Source of the DNA: Blastocatellia bacterium
GTDB lineage: Bacteria; Acidobacteriota; Blastocatellia; Pyrinomonadales; Pyrinomonadaceae
Assembly: GCA_016789265.1 (NCBI GenBank)
Contig: JAEUQK010000010.1
Coordinates: 1-64,000 of the forward strand
DNA length: 64,000 nucleotides
Direction of reading: 5' to 3'
In this document: positions 53,106-62,005 of the stretch, one piece after another
Numbering within the stretch: position 1 is the stretch's first letter
Layout of the letters: every line of letters starts with the position of its first letter
Notes under the pieces: generated by a model
What the model was told of the DNA's origin: nothing
The model's database searches: none
Seen by the model: only the letters and a program-made list of their open reading frames with translations
Translations under genes and position numbers: made by a program

Positions 53106-54497
53106 ATGAATCGTATCGTAGGCATATTTTCAATTCTAATATTGGCGGCATCTATCGCGTTCGCCCAAGGGAAAGGCGAGGTGCTGATAAAGAACGCGAC
53201 CGTTCTGACCGCCTCAAAAGGAACGCTGACCGGGACCGATATACTGATCCGCGACGGAAAGATCGCAAGGATCGGCAAGGGACTGACGGCAGGGAGCGGA
53301 GCAAAGGTGATCGACGCCACGGGCAAATTCGTTTCGCCGGGAATTATCGACGCCCACTCTCACTCGATGTTGAGCGCGATCAATGAAGGTTCGCTTGCGG
53401 TCACATCAATGACCAGAACCCGAGATATGCTCGACCCGAACGACATCACGATCTATCGGGCCTTGGCCGGCGGTGTGACCAGCGCGTTGCTTTTGCATGG
53501 CTCGGCAAACCCGATCGGCGGGCAAAGCACTACGGTCAAATTCAAATGGGGTCATCCGGTCGAAGATTATCCGATCGCAGATGCTCCGCTTGGGATCAAG
53601 TTTGCACTTGGCGAGAACGTAAAGCGTTCGAGTTTTAATCCGCAACCCGGACAGACGTTTCGCTATCCGCGAACTCGTATGGGCACGATGGAAGTAATAC
53701 GCGATGCGTTCCGTCGAGCACGCGATTATAAACAAGCTTGGGACGATTACCGGGCCAAGAAAACAAAGGTCCCGCCGCGAGTCGATGAAGAACTCCAGCC
53801 GCTCGTCGAAATACTTGAGGGCAAGCGTCTCGTTCACTGCCACGGCTATCGTTCAGACGAACACCTTAACATTCTGCGGATCGCAGAAGAGTTCGGATTC
53901 AAGGTCGGCACGCTTCAACACGGACTCGAGGCGTACAAGATCGCCCCCGAGATCGCAAAGCATGGTGCGGGTGTCTCGATCTTCACCGACAGTTGGAGCT
54001 ACAAGCTCGAGGCTTACGATGCCATTCCGTACAATGCGTACATTCTTTGGAAGAACGGCGTGACCGTCTCTATAAATTCTGATTCGGATGAGCGTATGCG
54101 AAGGCTCAATCTGGATGCAGCTAAGGTGATGAAATACGGCGGCGTGCCCGAAGAGGACGCACTGAAAATGATCACGCTGAATCCTGCCAAGCAGCTAGGC
54201 ATTGACAAGCGGACAGGCTCCGTTGAGGTCGGAAAGGATGGTGATCTTGTGATCTGGAGCGAGCATCCGTTCAGCCCCTACTCACATCCTGAGATCACAA
54301 TGATCGAGGGCGAGGTCTATTTTGACCGTGCCGCGGATATTGCTAAACGCTCTGATCTTGCCAAGGAACGTGAAGCGCTCGAAAAGCTTGATGTTAACCG
54401 GGCTCCCGGAGCGGGAGGCGGACCGCCGCAGCGTCCTACCGAACGCCGCGCCGAAGAGCGTGACGAAGCCGAACATGGCGACGGAGGTAACCGCTAA
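53106..54497 (+). CDS. Secreted metal-dependent amidohydrolase (second of three)
   Basis: 463 residues with a signal peptide (GIFSILILAASIAFAQG). The metal motif is intact: PGIIDAHSHSMLS (HxH), later HCHGYRSDEHL, GTLQHGLEAYK and the Asp-bearing SINSDSDERMRRL. LNPAKQLGIDKRTGSVEVGKDGDLVIWSEHPFS is the conserved C-terminal part. It resembles imidazolonepropionase-like and prolidase-like amidohydrolases; substrate unknown. It is flanked by two relatives without metal ligands, with which it may form a complex. It ends in a TAATG overlap with the next gene. Confidence 0.92.
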   Translation: MNRIVGIFSILILAASIAFAQGKGEVLIKNATVLTASKGTLTGTDILIRDGKIARIGKGLTAGSGAKVIDATGKFVSPGIIDAHSHSMLSAINEGSLAVTSMTRTRDMLDPNDITIYRALAGGVTSALLLHGSANPIGGQSTTVKFKWGHPVEDYPIADAPLGIKFALGENVKRSSFNPQPGQTFRYPRTRMGTMEVIRDAFRRARDYKQAWDDYRAKKTKVPPRVDEELQPLVEILEGKRLVHCHGYRSDEHLNILRIAEEFGFKVGTLQHGLEAYKIAPEIAKHGAGVSIFTDSWSYKLEAYDAIPYNAYILWKNGVTVSINSDSDERMRRLNLDAAKVMKYGGVPEEDALKMITLNPAKQLGIDKRTGSVEVGKDGDLVIWSEHPFSPYSHPEITMIEGEVYFDRAADIAKRSDLAKEREALEKLDVNRAPGAGGGPPQRPTERRAEERDEAEHGDGGNR

Positions 54498-55870
54498 TGA
54501 GATCAGTATCGAATTGTAATATGGCACATCGACTTTCGGTTCTTGCGGCTATCTTCCTTGGTCTTATTACGTCCGTTTCGGCGCAAAGCGACGGCGCAAC
54601 ACAGAACAAAACGGGCCGCGGAGGGACCTTTGCGATCGTGAATGCAAAGATCGTGACCGTTTCCGGAGCCGTGATCGACAACGGGACCGTAGTTATTCAG
54701 AACGGCAAGATCACAGCGGTCGGTGCAGGGGTCTCGGTCCCGTCGGGCGCAGAGCGTGTTGACGGCAAGGGCCTTTCCGTATATCCGGGAATGATCGATT
54801 CCGCAACAGGACTTGGCCTGGCAGAGATCGGCCAGGGTGCGAACGCAACGGTAGATATCGCGGAAACGGGTAATAACAACGCAAACGCCAAAGCATATCT
54901 GGGCGTAAACCCGCATTCTTCACATGTCAATGTGACTCGTGTTAACGGGATCACAACCGTCATGTCCGCTCCGACAGGCGGCCTTATCGCAGGCCAGGGA
55001 ACGATCATTAACCTCAACGGCTCGACTCAGGCAGAAATGGCTATAGTTCCGGCGGCGGCTCTCGTGATCAATTTCCCGCGTGTTGCCGCAGGCGGCGGTG
55101 GCTTCGGCGGCGGCGGTTTTGGTGGTTTTGGCGGGCCGCAGCTTGATTTCAACGAAGCCGTAAGACGACGCGACACGCAGATAGAAGAGCTAAAGAAGAT
55201 ATTTGCGAGCGCCGTAAGCCTCGGTCGGTCGATCGATGCGTATGCAAAGGACAAGACTTTGCCGGCTCCGGCGACGAATCTCGCTTTGGAAGCAATGATC
55301 CCTTATGTCCGCGGCGAAAAGCCGATCGTGTTCCCGGTCGAGCGTGAACGCGACATAAAGGCGGTCATTAAGTTCGTCACTGATATGAAGCTGAAGGGCA
55401 TAATCGTCGGAGGCCAGGAAGCATGGAAAGCAGCCGATGACTTGAAGAAAGCGAACATTTCCGTGATCTTCACGAATATCTACAACCTGCCGGTACGTGA
55501 CGATGATCCGTATGACTATTTCTTTGCCGGCCCGTCTAAACTGCAGGCTGCAGGCGTCAAGTTCGCGATCTCGACCGGGGACGCTGGAGCCGAAAACCGC
55601 GATCTTCCTTACCACGCAGGGCTCGCGGGTGCGTACGGCCTTCCCAAGGACGAAGCGCTAAAAGCGGTCACACTATACCCGGCTCAGATTCTTGGTGTGG
55701 GCGACCAGCTTGGTTCGATCGAGGTCGGGAAAATGGCAAATGTCGTTGTTACCGACGGTGATATGCTCGATCCGCGAACGAACGTGAAGTACGTCTTCAT
55801 CGGCGGTCGGATGATCCCGCTAACCAGTAGGCATACGGAACTTTTCGACAGCTTTAAAGATCGAAAATAG
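54497..55870 (+). CDS. Secreted amidohydrolase-fold protein lacking metal ligands (third of three)
   Basis: 457 residues; ATG 54497 shares its A with the TAA of the previous gene. Signal peptide (RLSVLAAIFLGLITSVSAQS). The composite domain is FAIVNAKIVTVSGAVIDNGTVVIQNGKITAVGAGV. The HxH site is replaced by PGMIDSATGLGLAEIG, and no later His/Asp cluster is seen. A Gly/Phe-rich loop (GGGGFGGGGFGGFGG, near residues 197-212) interrupts the barrel. It closely resembles the first gene of the set (GGQEAWKAADDL; AQILGVGDQLGSIEVGKMANVVV). Ends before a strong terminator. Confidence 0.9.
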   Translation: MRSVSNCNMAHRLSVLAAIFLGLITSVSAQSDGATQNKTGRGGTFAIVNAKIVTVSGAVIDNGTVVIQNGKITAVGAGVSVPSGAERVDGKGLSVYPGMIDSATGLGLAEIGQGANATVDIAETGNNNANAKAYLGVNPHSSHVNVTRVNGITTVMSAPTGGLIAGQGTIINLNGSTQAEMAIVPAAALVINFPRVAAGGGGFGGGGFGGFGGPQLDFNEAVRRRDTQIEELKKIFASAVSLGRSIDAYAKDKTLPAPATNLALEAMIPYVRGEKPIVFPVERERDIKAVIKFVTDMKLKGIIVGGQEAWKAADDLKKANISVIFTNIYNLPVRDDDPYDYFFAGPSKLQAAGVKFAISTGDAGAENRDLPYHAGLAGAYGLPKDEALKAVTLYPAQILGVGDQLGSIEVGKMANVVVTDGDMLDPRTNVKYVFIGGRMIPLTSRHTELFDSFKDRK

Positions 55871-55893
55871 AGGGCTGATGATGCAAACTTAAG

Positions 55894-55920
55894 AAGGCTG
55901 TCGGAAACGACAGCCTTTTT
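55894..55920 (+). terminator. Intrinsic terminator after the amidohydrolase set
   Basis: AAGGCTGTCG-GAAA-CGACAGCCTT (55894-55917) is a perfect 10-bp stem with a GAAA tetraloop, followed by T to 55920. It lies between convergent genes. On the other strand it is followed by TTCTTAAG, so it may partly stop msrB transcripts too. Confidence 0.92.
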
Positions 55921-55942
55921 GACATTCAGTTCTAAAGGACGA

Positions 55943-56407
55943 TCAGCCTTTCTGCGGGATGTCCTCGCCGTCTTCAAAAAACTCCAGCGAAGCGGAATTC
56001 AGGCAGAAGCGTTGCCCGGTTGGCGGCGGACCGTCGGGGAAGACATGGCCTTGGTGGCCGCCGCATCTTGCACAGCGGATCTCCGTACGCCGCATTCCAT
56101 AGCTGTTGTCTTCGATGTAGCTTAGATGCTCTTTATCAAACGGAGCGTAGAACGACGGCCACCCGGTACCCGAATTGAATTTGTGTTTCGAGGTGAACAG
56201 CGGCAAACCGCAAAGCCTGCAGGCATAGGTGCCGTCAAGTTTGTTGTCCAACAGAGTTCCGCAAAAAGGCGCCTCAGTGCCGTGATTCAAAAGTACCCGA
56301 TACTCCTCTTCGTTCAGGTCTTGAGCGAGACGTTCGATCGTGTCTTCGTCGAGCGGACCAATGTCATAGCCTGATCCCGAAAGTTCTTTTCCGAGTTCTG
56401 TTTTCAT
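55943..56407 (-). CDS. msrB: Peptide methionine (R)-S-oxide reductase
   Basis: 154 residues from ATG 56407 (MKTELGKELSGSGYDIG). Conserved MsrB blocks: HGTEAPFCGTLLDNKLDGTYACRLCGLPLFTSKHKFNSGTGWPSFYAP, EIRCARCGGHQGHVFPDGPPPTGQRFCLNSASLEF. Two CxxC pairs (CRLC, CARC) bind zinc and the Cys of RFCLNS is catalytic. It repairs oxidised methionine. A TATAAT on its strand (plus 56414-56419) is only seven bases from the start, so the mRNA may be nearly leaderless. Confidence 0.95.
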   Translation of the reverse strand: MKTELGKELSGSGYDIGPLDEDTIERLAQDLNEEEYRVLLNHGTEAPFCGTLLDNKLDGTYACRLCGLPLFTSKHKFNSGTGWPSFYAPFDKEHLSYIEDNSYGMRRTEIRCARCGGHQGHVFPDGPPPTGQRFCLNSASLEFFEDGEDIPQKG

Positions 56408-56595
56408 ACTTAGATTATATCTCATCCGTCAGACCAAATATTTCACCGAAATCAGGGGGTCTAGAAAATTATGTCCGCTCGGGCTGCCCGAATGCGTTAA
56501 TCAGGTCGAACCATTCCAAAGGTTCCCGATCGGGCCGGTGCTATCGCTTCATTGTGATCTTATTCGGCCCATATTTTTAACCGTGAGGTGAGACA

Positions 56596-56994
56596 TTGAA
56601 GAGAAAAGTAATCATATTTGCATCACTCCTATTCGCTGTAATGACGGCACTTAGCTCGGTAAGTGCGCAGTCGCCCACCCGCATACAATTTGCCAAGGGC
56701 AAGAGTTCGGCTGTAGTAAAGGGGACGACCGGCGAATATGGCGTGACCTACGTCGTTCGTGCCCGTTCGGGACAGAAGATCGTTCTCGACCTGTCGCCTT
56801 CTTCAAAGATCGGGATCAAGGTCGAGACGAATGGCCGGTACGGCCAGTCAGTACTCCTGCGGGAAGAAAGCGGCGGACATTATGAGGTCGGCCTCGAAGA
56901 GAACGGCGACTACACCATCTTTGTAGGTTCGACAACGAACAGGCCCATAAACTTCACCTTAACAGTGAAGATCACAAAACTCGCGGATATTTGA
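56596..56994 (+). CDS. Small secreted hypothetical protein
   Basis: 132 residues, TTG start at 56596 supported by GAGGTGAG a few bases upstream. Signal peptide (KRKVIIFASLLFAVMTALSSVSAQS). The mature part is one beta-rich domain (IQFAKGKSSAVVKGTTGEYGVTYVVRARSGQKIVLDLSPSS and GDYTIFVGSTTNRPINFTLTVKI), like small periplasmic pre-peptidase-type domains. Function unknown. It is followed in the same direction by another secreted protein gene. Confidence 0.75.
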   Translation: MKRKVIIFASLLFAVMTALSSVSAQSPTRIQFAKGKSSAVVKGTTGEYGVTYVVRARSGQKIVLDLSPSSKIGIKVETNGRYGQSVLLREESGGHYEVGLEENGDYTIFVGSTTNRPINFTLTVKITKLADI

Positions 56995-57034
56995 TCCGCA
57001 ACAAAAAATATTCATAAGGAACAAGTACGAGATC

Positions 57035-57721
57035 ATGCTTAAACAGATAATTCATACAAGAGCATTATTGCTTATCGCGTCCATTCTCGGCATAACGGGT
57101 ATCGCAGCCGCCCAATCGCCCGAAAACAAGGAAAACGGATCGGGAAAGACTCAACCTCCGGCAGCTTCCAATCCTCGAACGGTCAATGCAGTTCAGAGCG
57201 GACCTTGGACCGTCAGGCTTGACCAAGCGAAGAACACGGTTCGAGTTGCAAACACCGATGTCGAACCCGTGCCTGTCAAGATCATGACGACCGGCAGCGG
57301 CAAGAAAGCATTCCAGGCACGGTTGGTCGTCGCACCGCAGGGAGAAGGATTCGCATCGGCGTTCCTGCAAATTCCGGCCGGCAAACGACTGATCATCGAA
57401 AATATCTCTGCAGTCGGGCGTACGCCGCCGGGCCTTCGGATGGAGATCAACTTTTTCACCTACATCGACAATAACGGTGACGGTGTCGGTGATATTTCCG
57501 ACATTGTTTTCCATCGTATCGCTCTTATCGATCAAGGAACGTTTCTGGGAACTTCGGTCGCTTCTGCTAATCACAATGTTCTTGTTTTTGCGGACGAACA
57601 GATCGGGACCGGACATTTCGGCGTCACGCTGCAGGCACGCCTGAGCGGAAGCACGACTGAGTTTGCTCAGGCTCAGGTCACGTTTTCGGGATACGTCGAA
57701 GATATTCCGGCTATTCAATAA
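57035..57721 (+). CDS. Secreted hypothetical protein
   Basis: 228 residues with a signal peptide (ALLLIASILGITGIAAAQS) and a Lys/Glu/Asn/Gln-rich linker. The body is beta-rich (NAVQSGPWTVRLDQAKNTVRVANTDVEPVPVK and AGKRLIIENISAVGRTPPGLRMEINFFTYIDNNGDGVGDISDIVFHRIAL). The stretch DNNGDGVGDISD resembles a calcium-binding loop. No family recognised. 40 bases after the preceding gene. Confidence 0.75.
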   Translation: MLKQIIHTRALLLIASILGITGIAAAQSPENKENGSGKTQPPAASNPRTVNAVQSGPWTVRLDQAKNTVRVANTDVEPVPVKIMTTGSGKKAFQARLVVAPQGEGFASAFLQIPAGKRLIIENISAVGRTPPGLRMEINFFTYIDNNGDGVGDISDIVFHRIALIDQGTFLGTSVASANHNVLVFADEQIGTGHFGVTLQARLSGSTTEFAQAQVTFSGYVEDIPAIQ

Positions 57722-57747
57722 CCGTAGAAACATATTGAGGAACAAAA

Positions 57748-58572
57748 ATGGACACAACAAAACAACCAACTGATCTTGAAGTGTTAAAAGGAAAACTCAA
57801 GGCTGTTTGGTCCGCCGGAGATTTCGCAGAGATCGCAAGATCATTCGAGGCCGGAGCCGCGGAGTTTGCCGATCGACTCTCGCTTGCCCAAGGGGCAAAA
57901 GTTCTCGATGTAGCCTGCGGCAATGGAAACACCGCGATCCCTGCGGCCAAGGCTGGAGCCGATGTAACCGGCGTCGACCTCATTCCTTATTTGATCGACC
58001 AGGCAGAGGAACGCGCGGCGGCCGAAGCGGTCGAGGCAAAGTTCGAGGTCGGCGATGCCGAAGCATTGCCTTACGACGATTCCAGCTTCGACGCCGTCGT
58101 GACAATGTTTGGTGCAATGTTCGCACCGCGGCCCGATGTAGTTGCAAGTGAGCTTAAACGCGTATGCCGCCCTGGCGGTTTGATCACGATGGCTAACTGG
58201 ACGCCGGAAGGCTTCATCGGTCAGATGTTCAAAGTTACCGGCAGGCACGTGCCGCCACCGGCTTCGATGCCTTCACCGATCCTCTGGGGTGTGGAAGAAG
58301 TTGTCAAAGAACGGTTCCGCGACGGCGTGACTGAAGTTGAACTCGTTCGGCGGCCGATGCGGTTCGATTTTCCGTTCGGGCCTGCCGACACGGTCGAATA
58401 TTTCCGTAGGTACTACGGGCCGACGCAGAAAGCGTTCGATGCTTTAGACGCAGAAGGTCAGTCGGCCTTGCGCGCCGACCTCGAACACCTCTGGGCGGAA
58501 AATAACGAGGCAAAAGACGGTACAACGGTCGTGATGTCGGAGTACCTGGACGTTCGGGTTATCCGTTCATAG
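57748..58572 (+). CDS. SAM-dependent methyltransferase (UbiE-like class I)
   Basis: 274 residues, cytosolic. Motif I is AKVLDVACGNGNTAIPAAKAGADVTGVDL; motif II DAEALPYDDSSFDAVVTMFGAMFAPRPD; motif III CRPGGLITMANWTPEG. The C-terminal part includes FRRYYGPTQKAFDALD. The fold is that of Methyltransf_11/UbiE relatives; substrate unknown. It starts 26 bases after the secreted-protein gene, with TTGAGGAACAAAA as ribosome-binding site. Confidence 0.88.
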   Translation: MDTTKQPTDLEVLKGKLKAVWSAGDFAEIARSFEAGAAEFADRLSLAQGAKVLDVACGNGNTAIPAAKAGADVTGVDLIPYLIDQAEERAAAEAVEAKFEVGDAEALPYDDSSFDAVVTMFGAMFAPRPDVVASELKRVCRPGGLITMANWTPEGFIGQMFKVTGRHVPPPASMPSPILWGVEEVVKERFRDGVTEVELVRRPMRFDFPFGPADTVEYFRRYYGPTQKAFDALDAEGQSALRADLEHLWAENNEAKDGTTVVMSEYLDVRVIRS

Positions 58573-58595
58573 CGGCATTTTCAAGGAGCGATCTA

Positions 58596-59141
58596 ATGAT
58601 CAATATAATTCAAAAATTCAATAAATTCGTATTCGCAATCGCTATTATTTCGGCTGCGGCATCAATGGCCGCGGCACAAAAGGACTCGCAGCGGGTGCCC
58701 GAACTTCCGGCCGGCTGCGAGCAACTTCAGGTGCCGGAGGGAAACAAGGTCGCATATCGCGTATATGCTTCCGGAGTCCAGGTCTATTCGTGGAACGGCA
58801 CAAGTTGGGGCTTTGTTGGTCCTATAGCAACGCTTTATGCCAACGCGGGAATGACTGGAAAGGTCGGGTTACATTATGGGGGACCGACATGGAAAAGCAA
58901 CAGTGGCAGCCTCGTGATTGGCAAGAATCCGATCCGCTGCACGCCAGATCCGGATTCGATACCGTGGCTCCGACTTGAAGCCGACGAGACCGACGGGCCG
59001 GGCATCTTCAACGGTGTGACTTTCATTCAAAGGGTGAATACTAGCGGCGGTAAGGCTCCTTCAGAACCAGGCACGATCGATGGTGAACAGGTTAACGTCC
59101 CTTACACGGCCCAATACGTGTTCTACAAGAGCAGGTATTAG
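58596..59141 (+). CDS. Secreted DUF3455 family protein
   Basis: 181 residues with a signal peptide (FVFAIAIISAAASMAAAQK). The DUF3455 pattern is clear: LQVPEGNKVAYRVYASGVQVYSWNGTSWGFVGPIATLY, IPWLRLEADETDGPGIFNGVTFIQRVNTSGGKAPSEPG and VPYTAQYVFYK. Family members are found in fungi and bacteria without known activity. It closes the rightward run of four genes and converges with the cation exchanger gene. Confidence 0.88.
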   Translation: MINIIQKFNKFVFAIAIISAAASMAAAQKDSQRVPELPAGCEQLQVPEGNKVAYRVYASGVQVYSWNGTSWGFVGPIATLYANAGMTGKVGLHYGGPTWKSNSGSLVIGKNPIRCTPDPDSIPWLRLEADETDGPGIFNGVTFIQRVNTSGGKAPSEPGTIDGEQVNVPYTAQYVFYKSRY

Positions 59142-59174
59142 ACCCCAAATCATCCATTAATTCGCGGCCTTGTT

Positions 59175-60230
59175 CTAGCCCCACCAGAACGAGGCCGCGA
59201 TTATACAATAAAGCCCGATCAGGGCGAGTCCTTCCAGCCAGATCGATTCGCCGTCGTAGATGATGAACGCGCTGACGATCACGGCAAGCAGCAGTACGGC
59301 TACGAGCAGCGGTGAAAGAACGAAGGTCAGGATCGCCCCGCCAAGCACATAGGAGAGCAATACCAAAATAGGAAATAGGCCGAGTGCGATCTGCAGCGAG
59401 CTGTTCAGGATAACACTTACTGCGTAGTCAGCCTCGTTTCGCCACGCAAGCTGGATCCCGATCAGATTCTCGATCGCATTACCCGCGACCGCTACAACGA
59501 CCAGACCGGCAAAAGCCTCCGAAATGCCGAGTGTTGCCATTGCAGGCTGCAATGCTTCGACGAACCAATCAGAGACCCATGCCGCACCGACCCCCGCGCC
59601 GGCGAGAACACCGATCGTCAACGGCATCGACCATTTGGCGTGGCCGTTGTGTTCGCCTTCCGGCGTGACTGCCGGATCGCCCTTTACGGAGAAGTAGATA
59701 TTAGCCCCGAGGAGGATAAGCAAAACGATCGCCAGGAATATATCCAGCGAGAGTATGTGCGGTTCTGCGGGCGTGTGCAGCAGTTTGGCGAGCGTCGGGA
59801 CGACGAGGACCGCAGAAGCGAGGAGCATAAGCGTAACGATCATCTTTGGCGGCTCCGAATTGAACCGCTGAGTCCCGTTCCTGATCCCGCCAAAGAACAA
59901 TGCAAGTCCCAGGACAAGGATCGAATTTCCAAGTATCGATCCGATCAATGCTGCCTGCACGACCTGATCCAAGCCCGCCCGCAAGGCAAAGATGCAGACA
60001 AATAGTTCGGGCAGATTGCCGAGCCCGGACTGCAGGACGCCCGTCGCTCCGGGGCCGAGACGGCTGCCGAGCTGTTCGGTCGCGTCGCCGACGATCATTG
60101 CAAGCAGCGCGAGTGCGGCGGCGGTCACTACGAACGCGAGGACGGCGTTCGCGTGTGCATAATGAAGTATTCCCGATACCACGGTGACTGCAACGCACAG
60201 CCCGATGATGATCTTCTCTTTGCGTTCCAT
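59175..60230 (-). CDS. cax: Calcium/proton exchanger (CaCA superfamily, Cax-type)
   Basis: 351 residues with about 11 hydrophobic segments. Two conserved repeats of the family: GLGNLPELFVCIFALRAGLDQVVQAALIGSILGNSILVLGLALFFGG (c-1) and VVVAVAGNAIENLIGIQLAWRNEADYAVSVILNSSLQIALGLFPILVLLSY (c-2), each with an acidic residue that binds the cation. It likely exports Ca2+ in exchange for H+ at the inner membrane. It starts 4 bases after lpxD, so the two are co-transcribed. Confidence 0.93.
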   Translation of the reverse strand: MERKEKIIIGLCVAVTVVSGILHYAHANAVLAFVVTAAALALLAMIVGDATEQLGSRLGPGATGVLQSGLGNLPELFVCIFALRAGLDQVVQAALIGSILGNSILVLGLALFFGGIRNGTQRFNSEPPKMIVTLMLLASAVLVVPTLAKLLHTPAEPHILSLDIFLAIVLLILLGANIYFSVKGDPAVTPEGEHNGHAKWSMPLTIGVLAGAGVGAAWVSDWFVEALQPAMATLGISEAFAGLVVVAVAGNAIENLIGIQLAWRNEADYAVSVILNSSLQIALGLFPILVLLSYVLGGAILTFVLSPLLVAVLLLAVIVSAFIIYDGESIWLEGLALIGLYCIIAASFWWG

Positions 60231-60234
60231 ATTC

Positions 60235-61260
60235 TTATTTGTCGCCGCCGAGAACCTTCTTTTCCAACTGCTTAAGCCTTTGAGCGATCTCGCCTAATCT
60301 CCGATAGGCGGCGGTTGACCTCAGCCATTCGCGATTATCGAAGCCAGGAATTCCTGAGATCACTTTGCCCGGTTCGATGTCGTGGGAGGTTGCGGACTTT
60401 GCCGTGATAACAGCGTCATCACCGACCGTCAAATGGCCGGCGATGCCGACCTGGCCCGCGAGTATAACACGTTTCCCGATCACCGAACTGCCTGCCAATC
60501 CTGTTTGCGAACAGATCAATGCATCCTCATCGACCGTGCACGAATGGCCGATCTGGACGAGGTTGTCGATCTTCGCACCGCGTTTGATCCGTGTTTCGCC
60601 GACAGACGCACAGTCGATCGCCGAATTGGCGCCGATCTCCACATCGTCTTCCAATACCACGCGGCCGACCTGCGGTATCTTCAGCCAGCGTTTCGCCTCA
60701 TCCTTTGCGTACCCGAAACCATCCGAACCGATGGTCGTGTTGTTGTGGATCGTGCAGTTGCGGCCTATCACACAGTTTTCACGGATGGAAACGCCTGAAT
60801 GGATGACCGAGTTTTCACCGATCGAAACGGCGTCATAAATGGTCGCGTTCGGAAAGATCTTTACTCCGGATGATATCGAACAATTTCTGCCGATTACGAC
60901 ATTTGCCATTATCTCGACGTTTTCTGCGACTTCAGCCGATGGATCGATCACCGCGGTCGAATGTATGGAAGGCGCGATAGGCGTTTCCGGATGAAATAAC
61001 CTCAAAGTCCGCGTATACGCGAGATACGGGTCGCTTGCCCGAAGCACGGCGATGTCATCCCGCGTTATTGCAGCGTCGTTATTGAGGATGATCGCCGAAG
61101 CGTTTGTGTCGGCGATCTGGGGAGTGTATTTTGGGTTGGCGAGAAACGAGATATCGCCGCTTACGGCAATATCAAGACCGGCGGCACCATTGATCTCCAC
61201 ATCCGGCGAGCCCGAATCGATGACGGACCCAGTTTTTTCTGCGAGTTCGCTAAGTTTCAT
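60235..61260 (-). CDS. lpxD: UDP-3-O-acylglucosamine N-acyltransferase
   Basis: 341 residues from ATG 61260 (MKLSELAEKTGSVIDSGSPDVEINGAAGLDIAVSGDISFLANPKY), the LpxD N-terminal uridine-binding domain. An open extension upstream is not family-like. It continues with a left-handed beta-helix of hexapeptides (ENVEIMANVVIGRNCSISSGVKIFPNATIYDAVSIGENS) and IHNNTTIGSDGFGYA, where the catalytic His lies. C-terminal helix REWLRSTAAYRRLGEIAQRLKQLEKKV. It adds the N-linked acyl chain in lipid A synthesis, so the organism has an outer membrane with LPS. Confidence 0.95.
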   Translation of the reverse strand: MKLSELAEKTGSVIDSGSPDVEINGAAGLDIAVSGDISFLANPKYTPQIADTNASAIILNNDAAITRDDIAVLRASDPYLAYTRTLRLFHPETPIAPSIHSTAVIDPSAEVAENVEIMANVVIGRNCSISSGVKIFPNATIYDAVSIGENSVIHSGVSIRENCVIGRNCTIHNNTTIGSDGFGYAKDEAKRWLKIPQVGRVVLEDDVEIGANSAIDCASVGETRIKRGAKIDNLVQIGHSCTVDEDALICSQTGLAGSSVIGKRVILAGQVGIAGHLTVGDDAVITAKSATSHDIEPGKVISGIPGFDNREWLRSTAAYRRLGEIAQRLKQLEKKVLGGDK

Positions 61261-61393
61261 CTGAACAACCTTGATAAACAGTCGGCGGGTATGCAAGACT
61301 AGTTTTACCAAACAACCATCCCCAGGCAAAGTCCCCCAAAACTTTGGTGCCCGCATTCCAACTCTCCAATTTTGAAATAGGAGTCACTAAATA

Positions 61394-62005
61394 ATGGGCG
61401 AAAAAACTCACGCAGTTTCCGCGAAGTACCAGTCCCCGGATGATTACATTATGTCAGAACGTCAAAATCCTACCAGAAACGAATACGTCGGCGGCCGCGT
61501 GATCCCGCGGTCGGGTTCAAACCGTTGGCACAGCCTTATCGTTTCCAACATTGCGATCGCTGTAGGCAGCCGTGTGCACGGCGGTAAGAACGATATCTAT
61601 ATCGGCAATATGCGCGTGCGCGTAAAGAATAACTTCATCTGCTATCCGGATGTTGTGATAGTCGCGGGTGAGCCGTCGTTTGCTGACCAGGCCGGCGACC
61701 TTTTGTTAAACCCGACCGTCGTCGTCGAACTCGTTTCGGGTGCGACCAACTATGCCGACAAGACACAAAAGCTCGAAAGCTTTCTCGCGATGAACAGCGT
61801 AAAGGAAGTCGTGCTGGTCAAGGAAGACGAAATGCGTATCGAACACTACGCAAAACAGAACGCCAAGCAGTGGATCTACAAGATCTATAACGAACGCGAC
61901 GATGTGTTATCGCTCGAATCGGCGGGATGTAAAGTCTCGTTATCGGAGATCTATTCTCAGATCAAATTCGGCCACGCTCCGTTAAGTTCGACGGCTGTCA
62001 ATTGA
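61394..62005 (+). CDS. Uma2-family (DUF820) nuclease-fold protein
   Basis: 203 residues. The restriction-endonuclease-like core of Uma2 is seen: NEYVGGRVIPRSGSNRWHSLIVSNIAIAVG, VKNNFICYPDVVIVAGEP, and VVELVSGATNYADKTQKLESFLAMNSVKEVVLV (catalytic Asp and Glu; Lys of DKTQK). The family is expanded in cyanobacteria and Acidobacteriota and its role is uncertain. It is a single gene between divergent lpxD and convergent priA. Confidence 0.88.
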   Translation: MGEKTHAVSAKYQSPDDYIMSERQNPTRNEYVGGRVIPRSGSNRWHSLIVSNIAIAVGSRVHGGKNDIYIGNMRVRVKNNFICYPDVVIVAGEPSFADQAGDLLLNPTVVVELVSGATNYADKTQKLESFLAMNSVKEVVLVKEDEMRIEHYAKQNAKQWIYKIYNERDDVLSLESAGCKVSLSEIYSQIKFGHAPLSSTAVN

